This document shows, piece by piece, positions 38,301-46,069 of a stretch of DNA of 64,000 nt. Source of the DNA: Pseudomonas sp. IAC-BECa141 (lineage in GTDB: Bacteria; Pseudomonadota; Gammaproteobacteria; Pseudomonadales; Pseudomonadaceae); the NCBI RefSeq assembly GCF_020544405.1, contig NZ_CP065410.1, forward strand, positions 3,162,001 through 3,226,000. Reading direction: 5' to 3'. Position 1 is the first letter of the stretch. Each line of letters starts with the position of its first letter. A program made the position numbers and the translations under genes. The notes under the pieces are model-generated. The model saw only the letters and a list, made by a program, of their open reading frames with translations. It had not been told where the DNA came from and did not search any database.

Positions 38301-38449
38301 TTGCCACCGGCGCGAGTTCGGCGAGCCAGCAGGCGATTGGTACCGGGGTGATCGGCGGGATGATTACCGCGACGTTGGCGGTAATCTTTGTACCGGTGTT
38401 CTTCGTTGTCGTGATCAAGCTTGTGCGCCGGTTCACCAAGCCTGAGTAA
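35351..38449 (+). CDS. RND multidrug efflux transporter (HAE1, AcrB/MexB family)
   Basis: This 1032-residue inner-membrane pump has the AcrB fold: helix 1 at the N-terminus (FIDRPVFAWVVALFILLAG), a large porter domain, and the proton-relay aspartates in GILVDDAIVVVENVERIM near residue 407. The relay lysine lies in GLSAKNAILIIEFAK in the C-terminal half, and a second porter domain is present. It would form a tripartite pump with the upstream adaptor. No outer-membrane factor gene follows, so it must share an OprM/TolC-type channel encoded elsewhere. Substrates cannot be read from the sequence. Confidence 0.94.
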   Translation: MPQFFIDRPVFAWVVALFILLAGALAIPQLPVAQYPDVAPPQIEIYAVYPGASAQTVDESVVSLIEEELNGADHLLYFESQSSLGSATIKATFQPGTNPELAQVDVQNRLKVVESRLPQAVNQQGLQVEKVSAGFLLLITLTSSDGKLDDVALSDYLARNVMNEIKRIDGVGKAQLYGAERAMRIWVDPQKLIGFNLTPADVNAAIVAQNAQVSAGSIGDLPNPSTQEITATILVKGQLSTPEEFADIVLKANPDGSTVRIKDVARVEIGSQEYQFGTRLNGKPSTAVGVQLSPGANALSTATLIRAKMDELSRYFPTGVEYKIPYDTSPFVKVSITKVVYTLGEAMLLVFAVMFLFLQNIRYTLIPTLVVPVALMGTFATMLALGFSINVLTMFGMVLAIGILVDDAIVVVENVERIMATEGLSPKEATRKAMRQITGAIIGITLVLVAVFIPMAFMQGSVGVIYRQFSLSMATSILFSAFLALTLTPALCATLLKPIAKGEHHEKTGFFGWFNCRFEQLTDRYQGWVGYALKRTGRYLLIYVVLLVGLGLCFARLPSSFLPVEDQGYTITDIQLPPGATKNRTVQVAEQLEAHNNGEPGISDSVVILGFSFSGSGQNAALAFTTLKDWSQRGSDDSASSIADRANIALSQIKDAMAFSVLPPPVDGLGTSSGFEFRLQDRGGLGHATLMEARTQLLEAAEKSPILMNVRESALAEAPQVQLEVDRKQANALGISFADVGNVLSTAIGSSYVNDFPNQGRMQRVVVQAEGDRRSQVDDLLKMHVRNDAGKMVPLSAFVRATWTQGPAQLTRYNGYPAISISGEPKPGHSTGEAMAEIERLVAQGPKGMGQEWTGLSLQERLSGSQAPILLGLSLLIVFLCLAALYESWSIPTSVLLVVPLGVLGAVLAVTLRGMPNDVFFKVGLITIIGLSAKNAILIIEFAKSLYDEGHDLIDATLQAARLRLRPIVMTSLAFILGVVPLAIATGASSASQQAIGTGVIGGMITATLAVIFVPVFFVVVIKLVRRFTKPE

Positions 38450-38528
38450 TCGAGCGCTCCCGGCGCGGTGGCCAGAGGTCGCCGCGCTGGGCTAAGGTGT
38501 CTGAACCACCCTGGCCCATCGAGTCCCC

Positions 38529-39170
38529 ATGCGCTTCCTCGCCCGCACCCACCCTCGCCTCTCCGCTGCCGCCTTGCTCGGCCTTGCCGCAGGCCTGCTG
38601 GCCCCGGCCGACTCCGTTATCAGCAAAATCCTCATCGGCTGGAACGCCGGAGTCTGGACGTACCTGATCCTGATGCTTTGGCTGACCATCCGCGCCAAAG
38701 CGCCGGACGTCAGACGCATCGCCGAAGTCGAGGATGAAAATGCCGGGTTGGTGCTGTTCGTCGTCTGCATTGCCGCTTTGACCAGCCTGGCGGCCATTAC
38801 CGTCGAGCTTGCTGGCAGCAAGGATCTGGAAACCACCCGCAAACTTCTGCATTACGGTTTTACCGCATTGACGGTCATCGGCTCATGGCTGCTGATCGGG
38901 GTGATTTTCTGCGTTCACTATGCCCGGCTGTTTTACACCTGGGACGGCAAGGAGCCGGCGCTGCGATTTGCCGAGGGCCTGACCACACCCAATTACTGGG
39001 ACTTTTTGTACTTCTCGTTCACCATCGGCGTGGCGGTGCAGACGGCGGATGTCGGTGTGGCTACGCGGGAGATCCGCAAGATCGTGCTGGCGCAGTCATT
39101 GATCGGGTTTGTGTTCAATACGGCGATTCTGGGGTTCTCGATCAACATCGCCGCCGGCTTGTTTGGCTGA
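38529..39170 (+). CDS. DUF1345 membrane protein
   Basis: This 213-residue integral membrane protein has about five helices, including [16 protein letters not shown] and [22 protein letters not shown] conserved segment, [21 protein letters not shown], near residue 160 is the hallmark of DUF1345 and loosely resembles a potassium-channel filter/pore helix. The function is unknown. It follows the RND pump gene by 79 bp on the same strand but has its own leader. Confidence 0.85.
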   Translation: MRFLARTHPRLSAAALLGLAAGLLAPADSVISKILIGWNAGVWTYLILMLWLTIRAKAPDVRRIAEVEDENAGLVLFVVCIAALTSLAAITVELAGSKDLETTRKLLHYGFTALTVIGSWLLIGVIFCVHYARLFYTWDGKEPALRFAEGLTTPNYWDFLYFSFTIGVAVQTADVGVATREIRKIVLAQSLIGFVFNTAILGFSINIAAGLFG

Positions 39171-39262
39171 CGTCAGCGGCTCCCTGCGAAACGCCATTTG
39201 TCGGCGACTTACGAATTTCTCCCGATCATTCACTTGACGATCGATTCTCTTCTGGTGTTTCC

Positions 39263-39276
39263 TGAAACCGGTTTCA
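39263..39276 (+). promoter_or_regulatory. PtxS operator (own gene)
   Basis: The perfect palindrome TGAAACCGGTTTCA lies 53 bp before the ptxS start codon, just downstream of a TTGACG -35-like sequence at 39234. The same 14-mer recurs before kguE. This is the established PtxS recognition site in Pseudomonas, so the gene is autoregulated. Confidence 0.9.
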
Positions 39277-39328
39277 GATCCAGATACAGTGATCCGACCT
39301 GACAAATCCAATAACAAGGTTACAAACC

Positions 39329-40357
39329 GTGAACGACTTCTCCGCCGCCCAGCGCAGCCGCGTGACCATGCTTGACGTCGCCGAACACGCTGGCGTGTCC
39401 AAGGCCAGCGTCTCGCGCTTCATCGGCGATGACCGCGCCCTGCTCTCCGATGCCATCGCCCAACGCATCGAGCAGGCGATTGCCGAACTCGGCTACCGTC
39501 CCAATCAAATGGCCCGTGGTTTGAAGCGCGGCCGCACCCGCCTGATCGGCATGCTGGTGGCCGATATCCGCAACCCTTATTCGATTGCCGTGATGCACGG
39601 GGTGGAAACTGCCTGCCGCCGACACGGTTACAGCCTGGTGGTGTGCAACACCGATCGCGATGACGAGCAGGAACGCCAGCACCTGGCGCTGCTGCGCTCG
39701 TACAACATCGAAGGGTTGATCGTGAACACCCTGGGCCATCACCGGGATGAACTGGATGAGCTGAAGCGGGAAATGCCTCTGGTGCTAGTGGATCGCAAGG
39801 TCGACGGGCTCGACAGCGACATGGTCGGGTTGAACAATCCGCAAGCCATCGAAATGGCGCTGGAACATCTTCAGCAGCGCGGCTACCGCGACGTGCTGCT
39901 GGTGACTGAGCCCTATGACGGCACCAGTTCACGGATCGAGCGGGTCAGCAGTTTTCAGCAGCAGATTGGCCAGCGCGAAGACATGCGTGGCGCGGTGGTG
40001 GAAACCGGCCCAAGCCTTGCGAGCGATCTTCAAACCTTTTTGAACACACCTGATTCGGGCCCGAAAGCCCTGTTCTGCGCCAATGGCGTGGCGGCGCTGG
40101 CGTGCACACTGGCCTTGCGCGGGGTTGGCTGCCGGTTGTTCGAGGATGTCGGGTTGATCGCGCTGGATGATCTGGATTGGTATCCGTTGGTGGGCAGCGG
40201 GATTACCGCACTCGCCCAGCCTACAGAGGACATTGGTGCGCGGGCGTTTGAGTGTTTGCTCAAGCGGTTGCGTGGGGATATCGAGGCGGCGCGGACACTG
40301 GATTTTGCGCCGGTGCTCATTGAGCGCGGTTCCACCCAATGGAAATCGGCTGACTGA
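39329..40357 (+). CDS. ptxS: LacI-family repressor of 2-ketogluconate genes
   Basis: This 342-residue LacI-type repressor has its N-terminal helix-turn-helix at TMLDVAEHAGVSKASVSRFI (residues 13-32) and the hinge helix near NQMARGLKRGRT. A periplasmic-binding-protein-like effector domain follows (LIGMLVADIRNPYSIAVMHG...). Identification as PtxS rests on the family sequence, the TGAAACCGGTTTCA operators on both sides and the downstream kgu operon. 2-Ketogluconate is the known effector that releases PtxS from DNA. The start is a GTG with AAGG upstream. Confidence 0.92.
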   Translation: MNDFSAAQRSRVTMLDVAEHAGVSKASVSRFIGDDRALLSDAIAQRIEQAIAELGYRPNQMARGLKRGRTRLIGMLVADIRNPYSIAVMHGVETACRRHGYSLVVCNTDRDDEQERQHLALLRSYNIEGLIVNTLGHHRDELDELKREMPLVLVDRKVDGLDSDMVGLNNPQAIEMALEHLQQRGYRDVLLVTEPYDGTSSRIERVSSFQQQIGQREDMRGAVVETGPSLASDLQTFLNTPDSGPKALFCANGVAALACTLALRGVGCRLFEDVGLIALDDLDWYPLVGSGITALAQPTEDIGARAFECLLKRLRGDIEAARTLDFAPVLIERGSTQWKSAD

Positions 40358-40363
40358 TCAGGC

Positions 40364-40475
40364 CCTGTCGCTGGCAAGCCAGCTCCCACAGGTGTTCGGG
40401 TGAACTTGAGAACTGTGAATGACGCGATATCTGTGGGAGCGGCGGTGCGACGACTCGACTTGCCCGCGAAGGGGC
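40364..40475. repeat. Degenerate REP doublet between ptxS and kguE
   Basis: CTGGCAAGCCAGCTCCCACAGG and TGTGGGAGCGGCGGTGCG...GACTTGCCCGCGAAGG form an inverted pair. The right arm is interrupted by a CGACGACTC-type insertion, a common REP variant. It probably reduces read-through from ptxS into the kgu operon. Confidence 0.7.
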
Positions 40476-40518
40476 CCGAAAGAGCACTGCACAACTTGAT
40501 GTTTTTTTTGAACAAAAA

Positions 40519-40532
40519 TGAAACCGGTTTCA
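40519..40532 (+). promoter_or_regulatory. PtxS operator of the kgu operon
   Basis: This is a second perfect TGAAACCGGTTTCA palindrome, 13 bp before the kguE start codon and immediately before its AGAGG ribosome site. Bound repressor here would block transcription, probably by overlapping the transcription start. Confidence 0.92.
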
Positions 40533-40545
40533 GAGGTAGATAACA

Positions 40546-41328
40546 ATGAATAAACCTGCCGTTTCCATCAGTTTGTCCAGCTACGGCGCCGACCTTGTTC
40601 GCCAGCGTGGCCAGGCTTCATTCATCGAAGTGCTGGCCAGCGCCGGCGCCAATCGCATCGAATGGCGCGAAGAACTGCTGACCAATGAAGTCCCTGGACA
40701 ACTCGCCGCCGCCACGCAAGCTCAAAGCCTGCAAAGCATCTATTCCTCGCCCACCGAACTGTGGCTCGCCGGTCAGTCGCGGCCCAATCCCGAACTCATC
40801 ACCGCGTTGCACAATGCCGAAGCATTCGGTTCGAAGTGGCTGAAAGTTTCCCTTGGCTTTTTCACCGACAACAACGATCTGCAGACCCTCGCGCAAATCC
40901 TCTCGCAAAGCCCGGTGAAACTGCTGGTGGAGAACGATCAGACCCTGCACGGTGGTCGCATCGAGCCGTTCCAGCGTTTCTTCGCCGCCGTCGAACAACA
41001 CAGCCTGCCCATCAAAATGACTTTCGATATCGGCAACTGGCAGTGGCAAGACCAGTCCGCCAACAGCGCTGCACGACTGCTGGGCCGCCACGTCGGTTAT
41101 GTGCATTGCAAAGCCGTGGCCCGCCGTGCCGACGGCAAACTGGTTGCGGTTCCGCCGGCCGCCACCGACCTGCATCTGTGGGAACAACTGCTGCGGCACA
41201 TGGCCCAAGGGGTCATGCGCGCCGCCGAATACCCGTTGCAGGGCGAGGACCTGGTGCAACTCACCACCGAACACGTCGCTGCCCTTGCCCGCCTCGGCCA
41301 ATCCCGCCTGGAGCCTGCTCATGTCTGA
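40546..41328 (+). CDS. kguE: KguE, sugar phosphate isomerase/epimerase-like
   Basis: This 260-residue TIM-barrel protein of the xylose-isomerase-like (AP endonuclease 2) superfamily has candidate metal-binding residues in VENDQTLHGG and TFDIGNWQWQ and a His in VGYVHCKA. KguE is the first gene of the 2-ketogluconate operon in pseudomonads; its exact reaction is not firmly established. AGAGG precedes the ATG directly downstream of the PtxS box. The stop overlaps the kguK start by 8 bp. Confidence 0.9.
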   Translation: MNKPAVSISLSSYGADLVRQRGQASFIEVLASAGANRIEWREELLTNEVPGQLAAATQAQSLQSIYSSPTELWLAGQSRPNPELITALHNAEAFGSKWLKVSLGFFTDNNDLQTLAQILSQSPVKLLVENDQTLHGGRIEPFQRFFAAVEQHSLPIKMTFDIGNWQWQDQSANSAARLLGRHVGYVHCKAVARRADGKLVAVPPAATDLHLWEQLLRHMAQGVMRAAEYPLQGEDLVQLTTEHVAALARLGQSRLEPAHV

Positions 41329-42286
41329 GATCGATATTCTGTCGTTCGGTGAAACCATGGCCATGTTTGTCGCCGAACAGAGCGGTGATCTGGCATTCGT
41401 CGATCAGTTCCACAGGCGGATTGCCGGGGCCGACAGCAACGTGGCCATCGGGTTGTCCCGGCTGGGTTTCAACGTTGCCTGGCTGAGCCGGGTCGGTGCC
41501 GATTCGCTGGGACGATTTGTCGTCGAGACCCTGGTTCGCGAAGGACTGGATTGCAGCCATGTGGAAGTCGACAACGCGCACCCGACCGGTTTCCAGCTCA
41601 AGTCGCGCAACGATGACGGCAGCGATCCGACGGTCGAGTACTTCCGTCGGGGCTCGGCGGCCAGTCATCTGTCACCGCAGTCGATCACTCCGACGCTGCT
41701 CGGCGCCCGGCATCTGCACGCTACCGGCATTCCGCCGGCGCTTTCGGCATCGGCCCGGGAAATGTCCCGTGAATTGATGACCCGCATGCGCAACGCCGGG
41801 CGCAGTGTGTCGTTCGATCCGAACCTGCGCCCGAGCCTGTGGGCCAGCGAGCGGGAGATGATCACCGAGATCAACCGCCTCGCCGCCCTCGCCCACTGGG
41901 TGTTGCCGGGGTTGAGTGAAGGTCGCTTGCTGACCGGGTTTGAAGACCCGGCGGATATTGCTGCGTTTTACCTCGATCAGGGTGCCGAAGCCGTGGCCAT
42001 CAAACTCGGGCCGCAGGGCGCCTACTACCGCACGCATCTGGATCAGGGGTTTGTCGCCGGGGTGCCGGTCGAGACTGTGGTCGATACGGTCGGCGCCGGC
42101 GATGGATTTGCGGTCGGAATGATCAGCGCCCTGCTGGAGCATCAGAGCTTTCCCGAAGCGGTCAGACGTGCCAACTGGATTGGCAGTCGCGCGGTGCAGA
42201 GCCGTGGCGACATGGAGGGTTTGCCGACCCGATCCGAACTCCCTGCTGATCGTTCCCACGCTCCTGCGTGGGAATGCAGCCCGTGA
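41321..42286 (+). CDS. kguK: 2-ketogluconate kinase (PfkB family)
   Basis: This 321-residue ribokinase-fold sugar kinase has the N-terminal signature GADSNVAIGLSRLG and the C-terminal catalytic motif DTVGAGDGFAVG, with the base Asp in GAGD. It phosphorylates 2-ketogluconate. The ATG at 41321 overlaps kguE by 8 bp; the longer frame is a shadow inside kguE. The last dozen or so residues (about DRSHAPAWECSP) are translated from repeat copy D, which supplies the stop codon. The original C-terminus has thus been replaced by repeat-encoded sequence. Confidence 0.92.
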   Translation: MSEIDILSFGETMAMFVAEQSGDLAFVDQFHRRIAGADSNVAIGLSRLGFNVAWLSRVGADSLGRFVVETLVREGLDCSHVEVDNAHPTGFQLKSRNDDGSDPTVEYFRRGSAASHLSPQSITPTLLGARHLHATGIPPALSASAREMSRELMTRMRNAGRSVSFDPNLRPSLWASEREMITEINRLAALAHWVLPGLSEGRLLTGFEDPADIAAFYLDQGAEAVAIKLGPQGAYYRTHLDQGFVAGVPVETVVDTVGAGDGFAVGMISALLEHQSFPEAVRRANWIGSRAVQSRGDMEGLPTRSELPADRSHAPAWECSP

Positions 42287-42350
42287 CGCTCTGCGTCACA
42301 TGGGACGCGGAGCGTCCCCGTAGGCATTCCCACGCGGAGCGTGGGAACGA
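42248..42350. repeat. Four-hairpin repeat, copy D, inside the kgu operon
   Basis: This 103-bp element of the short subtype (shared with copy C) has the usual GTTCCCACGC/GCGTGGGAAC ends; its first loop is one base longer (TCCTGCG). It begins 39 bp inside the kguK reading frame and ends 58 bp before kguT. It is the only copy located within an operon and overlapping a coding region. Confidence 0.88.
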
Positions 42351-42408
42351 GCATGCAATAAACCATTGAACCTGCTGCGACAAAAACAACAAGCTCAGGA
42401 GCAAGACC

Positions 42409-43707
42409 ATGAAAACCGCAACCCTCGCCACCCGCCGCTGGTGGTACATCATGCCGATCGTGTTCATCACCTACAGCCTGGCGTACCTGGATCGGGCCAA
42501 CTACGGTTTCGCCGCCGCCTCCGGAATGGCCGCAGACCTGATGATCACCCCGGGCCTGTCCTCGCTGCTCGGCGCGCTGTTCTTCCTCGGGTACTTTTTC
42601 TTCCAGGTGCCCGGCGCGATCTACGCGCAAAAGCACAGCGTGAAGAAGCTGATTTTCGTCAGCCTGATTCTCTGGGGCGGGCTCGCCACGCTGACCGGTG
42701 TGGTCTCCAACGCGTATTGGCTGATCGTCATCCGCTTCATGCTCGGCGTGGTCGAAGCGGCAGTGATGCCGGCGATGCTGGTCTATCTCTGCCACTGGTT
42801 CACCCGTGCCGAACGTTCGCGGGCCAACACCTTCCTGATCCTCGGCAACCCGGTGACGATGCTCTGGATGTCGGTGGTTTCGGGCTATCTGGTGCAGCAC
42901 TTCAGCTGGCGCTGGATGTTCATCATCGAAGGCTTGCCGGCGGTGCTCTGGGCGTTCATCTGGTGGAAACTCGCCGACGATCGCCCGGCCCAGGCCAAGT
43001 GGCTCAACGACCAGGAAAAGCACGATCTGGAAAGCGCTCTCGCCGCCGAACAAGTCGGAATCAAAGCGGTGAAGAACTACGCCGAAGCCTTCCGCTCGCC
43101 GAAGGTGATCATTCTGGCGCTGCAGTTTTTCTGCTGGAGCATCGGCGTCTACGGCTTCGTGCTGTGGCTGCCATCGATCCTCAAGGCCGGCGCGCAGATG
43201 GACATGATCGAGGCCGGCTGGCTGTCGGCGTTGCCTTATCTGGCGGCAGTGATCGGCATGCTGCTGGTGTCGTGGGGCTCGGACAAACTTCAAAAGCGTA
43301 AACGCTTCGTCTGGCCGCCATTGCTGATTGCCTCGGTGGCGTTCTACGGCTCCTACGCTTTGGGCGCCGAGCATTTCTGGTGGTCGTACACGCTGCTGGT
43401 GATTGCCGGCGCCTGCATGTACGCGCCTTACGGGCCGTTCTTCGCCATCGTCCCGGAGATCCTTCCGGCCAACGTGGCCGGTGGCGCCATGGCGCTGATC
43501 AACAGCATGGGCGCCCTCGGTTCGTTCGGCGGCTCGTATCTGGTCGGTTACCTGAACAGCTCCACCGGTTCGCCCGGCGCTTCGTATCTGCTGATGAGCG
43601 GCGCGCTGATGCTCTCGGTAGTGCTGACGATTTTTCTCAAGCCCGGCGCCAGCGACCGGGTGACGGCCAAGCGCGGCGCACCGCGTCCGCTGCCGGCCCA
43701 TTCCTGA
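42409..43707 (+). CDS. kguT: 2-ketogluconate MFS transporter
   Basis: This 432-residue MFS carrier of the anion:cation symporter (ACS) family has about 12 helices. The early motif YLDRANYGFA near residue 25 is typical of ACS sugar-acid carriers, and an arginine-bearing MLGVVEAAVMPAML segment lies in helix 4. It imports 2-ketogluconate from the periplasm, where it is made from glucose and gluconate. CAGGAG precedes the ATG. It lies between kguK, with repeat D between them, and kguD. Confidence 0.92.
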   Translation: MKTATLATRRWWYIMPIVFITYSLAYLDRANYGFAAASGMAADLMITPGLSSLLGALFFLGYFFFQVPGAIYAQKHSVKKLIFVSLILWGGLATLTGVVSNAYWLIVIRFMLGVVEAAVMPAMLVYLCHWFTRAERSRANTFLILGNPVTMLWMSVVSGYLVQHFSWRWMFIIEGLPAVLWAFIWWKLADDRPAQAKWLNDQEKHDLESALAAEQVGIKAVKNYAEAFRSPKVIILALQFFCWSIGVYGFVLWLPSILKAGAQMDMIEAGWLSALPYLAAVIGMLLVSWGSDKLQKRKRFVWPPLLIASVAFYGSYALGAEHFWWSYTLLVIAGACMYAPYGPFFAIVPEILPANVAGGAMALINSMGALGSFGGSYLVGYLNSSTGSPGASYLLMSGALMLSVVLTIFLKPGASDRVTAKRGAPRPLPAHS

Positions 43708-43728
43708 ATTGATAGAGAGATGACTGCG

Positions 43729-44697
43729 ATGAAAAAGCAGGTTGTGTTGTACAAGAAACTGTCGCCGGCGCTGATGGCGCATCTGCAGGAGCAGGTTGAT
43801 GTAACGCTGATTGACAGCCTCGACGCCACTGGCCTGATGAAACTGCGCGACGCCCTGCCGGGCGCCCACGGCTTGCTCGGCGCCAGCCTGAAACTGGACG
43901 CGGCGCTGCTCGATCTGGCGCCGAAGCTCGAAGCGATTTCCAGCGTGTCGGTGGGCGTCGACAACTACGACATCGACTACCTGACCCGGCGCAAAATCCT
44001 GCTGACCAACACCCCGGACGTGCTCACCGAAACCACCGCCGACACCGGATTCGCCCTGATATTGGCCACGGCCCGGCGCGTGGTTGAACTGGCGAACATG
44101 GTGCGCGGCGGGCACTGGCATCGCAGCATCGGCCCGGCGCATTTCGGCACCGACGTGCATGGCAAGACGTTGGGCATTATCGGCATGGGGCGGATCGGCG
44201 AAGCGCTGGCGCAGCGTGGGCATTTCGGGTTCGGGATGCCGGTGATCTATCACAGTCAGTCGCGCAAACCGGCGGTCGAAGAACGTTTCGATGCGCAGTA
44301 CCGCAGTCTGGAGGAGTTGCTGCGACAAGCGGATTTCATTTGTCTGACGTTGCCGTTGACCGCGCAGACTGAAGGTTTGATCGGCGCCGAACAGTTTGCG
44401 CTGATGCGCCCCGAAAGCATCTTCATCAACATCTCGCGGGGCAAGGTGGTGGACGAAGGCGCGATGATCGACACCTTGCGACATAACCGGATTCGCGCGG
44501 CGGGGCTCGATGTGTTCGAACGCGAGCCGTTGAATCATGACTCGCCGTTGTTGCAGTTGAACAACGTGGTAGCGACGCCGCACATGGGCTCGGCAACCCA
44601 TGAGACGCGCGAGGCAATGGCGCGGTGTGCGGTGGAGAACCTGTTGGCGGCGTTGGCGGGTGACAGGCCCGCCAACCTGGTCAATCCCCCACGTTGA
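43729..44697 (+). CDS. kguD: 2-keto-6-phosphogluconate reductase (D-2-hydroxyacid dehydrogenase)
   Basis: This 322-residue D-isomer 2-hydroxyacid dehydrogenase has the nucleotide-binding motif LGIIGMGRIGEALAQ near residues 146-160. The catalytic Arg is in NISRGKVVDE, the Glu in LDVFEREPL and the His in ATPHMGSATHE. It reduces 2-keto-6-phosphogluconate to 6-phosphogluconate, feeding the Entner-Doudoroff pathway. The ATG at 43729 is preferred because GAGAG lies 9 bp upstream; an ATG at 43720 directly abuts that site. The TGA stop overlaps the first base of repeat copy E. Confidence 0.92.
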   Translation: MKKQVVLYKKLSPALMAHLQEQVDVTLIDSLDATGLMKLRDALPGAHGLLGASLKLDAALLDLAPKLEAISSVSVGVDNYDIDYLTRRKILLTNTPDVLTETTADTGFALILATARRVVELANMVRGGHWHRSIGPAHFGTDVHGKTLGIIGMGRIGEALAQRGHFGFGMPVIYHSQSRKPAVEERFDAQYRSLEELLRQADFICLTLPLTAQTEGLIGAEQFALMRPESIFINISRGKVVDEGAMIDTLRHNRIRAAGLDVFEREPLNHDSPLLQLNNVVATPHMGSATHETREAMARCAVENLLAALAGDRPANLVNPPR

Positions 44698-44807
44698 TCG
44701 TTCCCACGCTCTGCGTGGGAATGCAGCCCGGGACGCTCCGCGTCCCTTCCAGAGCTGGAACGCGGAGCGTCCCTTGAGGCATTCCCACGCGGAGCATGGG
44801 AACGATC
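44697..44807. repeat. Four-hairpin repeat, copy E
   Basis: This 111-bp long-subtype element has the TTCCAGAGCTGGAA core, in the orientation of copy A. Its left end is fused to the kguD stop codon. A 15-bp remnant GCGTGGGAACGATCG at about 44823-44837 follows just before the convergent aminotransferase stop, suggesting an earlier second copy or a local duplication. Confidence 0.88.
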
Positions 44808-44840
44808 GGTGTAGTTGCTTGCGCGTGGGAACGATCGAGG

Positions 44841-46028
44841 TCAGGCACTTCGCAGTTGCAAAAGCTGCGCAGCGCACAAGGCGATCCGCGAACACGCATC
44901 CGCCAGCTTCACCCGATCCACCACCAACCCGATGCGAATATGCCCCGCCGCACTCGGCCCGAACGCCTCCCCCGCCAGCACCGAAACGCCATACCCTTCC
45001 AGCAGCCGCTCGGCAAAACCCTGCGCACCGAGCCCGGTCTGGCGCACGTCGACCATCACGAACATCCCGCCATCCGGTTTGATCGGGTACAACCCCGGAC
45101 AGTCGTGCAAGCGTTCGCACACCAGATCCCGGCGCAACCGGTATTCCTCGCGCATCTGCGTCACTTCCGGCAGATCCTTCTCCAGCGCGATCTGCGCTGC
45201 TTTCTGCACAAAATCCGGCAGACCGAACAGCATGCTCAACGACAGGTTCACCAGATGCTCGGCCAACGGCTTTGGCCCGATCATCCAGCCGATCCGCCAA
45301 CCGGTCATGGCATGGGATTTCGACAGGCTGTTTATGGTGGCGGTGCGCTCGGCCATGCCCGGCAGGCTCGCCGGGCTGACGTGCTGGCCTTCGTATAACA
45401 ATTCGCTGTAGACCTCATCGCTGATCAGCCACAGGTCATGACGGATGCACAGCGCTGCCAGCTCCTGCCAGATCAGCAACGACAGACTGGCGCCGGAAGG
45501 ATTGTTGGGGCTGTTGAGCAACATGGCCCGAGTCTTCGGGGTGATCCGCGCTGCGACATCTGCCGGGTCGACACGAAAACCGTTTTCCGGACGAACCGGC
45601 ACCGGCACCACGATTGCGCCGCAAGCACCGAACACGCCTTCATAAGTCACGTACATCGGCTCGGCGACGATGACTTCATCGCCCGGATCCAGCAGACATT
45701 GCGCCACCGAATACACGGCGCATTGCGCGCCGGGCAGCACAATCACATGATCAGCGTCCACATCCTGGCCACTTTTTCGCCGATGGCGTTCGGCAATCCG
45801 TTTGCGCAGCGCCAGCCGGCCGCGCACTTCGGAATAATGGGTATCGCCCGCCAGCAGGCTGTCGATGGCGCCGTGGATGATCGGCAAGGGTGTATCGAAA
45901 TCCGGATCACCCACCGACAGCAGCAACACATCGACCCCTTCGGCGCGCAGCTCCAGCGCTCGGTCGTGAATCCGCCAGGCCGCTGCTCCCTCCCCGGCGA
46001 TTCGTTGGGTCAAGGCTGAATAGCGCAT
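44841..46028 (-). CDS. PLP-dependent class I/II aminotransferase
   Basis: This 395-residue fold-type I aminotransferase has the PLP lysine in SLSKSHAMTGWRIGW near residue 238, NSPNNPSGA near residue 175, DEVYSELLY and the C-terminal HIRIG arginine motif. The sequence is closest in style to aspartate/arginine:pyruvate-type enzymes of the AspC/PatA group. No operon partner helps define the substrate. It stands alone between repeat E and the chemoreceptor gene on the same strand. Confidence 0.88.
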   Translation of the reverse strand: MRYSALTQRIAGEGAAAWRIHDRALELRAEGVDVLLLSVGDPDFDTPLPIIHGAIDSLLAGDTHYSEVRGRLALRKRIAERHRRKSGQDVDADHVIVLPGAQCAVYSVAQCLLDPGDEVIVAEPMYVTYEGVFGACGAIVVPVPVRPENGFRVDPADVAARITPKTRAMLLNSPNNPSGASLSLLIWQELAALCIRHDLWLISDEVYSELLYEGQHVSPASLPGMAERTATINSLSKSHAMTGWRIGWMIGPKPLAEHLVNLSLSMLFGLPDFVQKAAQIALEKDLPEVTQMREEYRLRRDLVCERLHDCPGLYPIKPDGGMFVMVDVRQTGLGAQGFAERLLEGYGVSVLAGEAFGPSAAGHIRIGLVVDRVKLADACSRIALCAAQLLQLRSA

Positions 46029-46069
46029 GTACGTCTCCTGATTGCGCGGTCTCCAGCCTACACCCTAGG

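Noticed and set aside
42142..45300. A 1052-codon open frame on the (-) strand across the kgu operon
   Set aside because: It lies antisense to kguK, kguT and kguD, which have clear family motifs. The translation is low-complexity (His/Arg/Gly-rich), typical of the shadow frame of GC-rich genes, and passes through two repeats.
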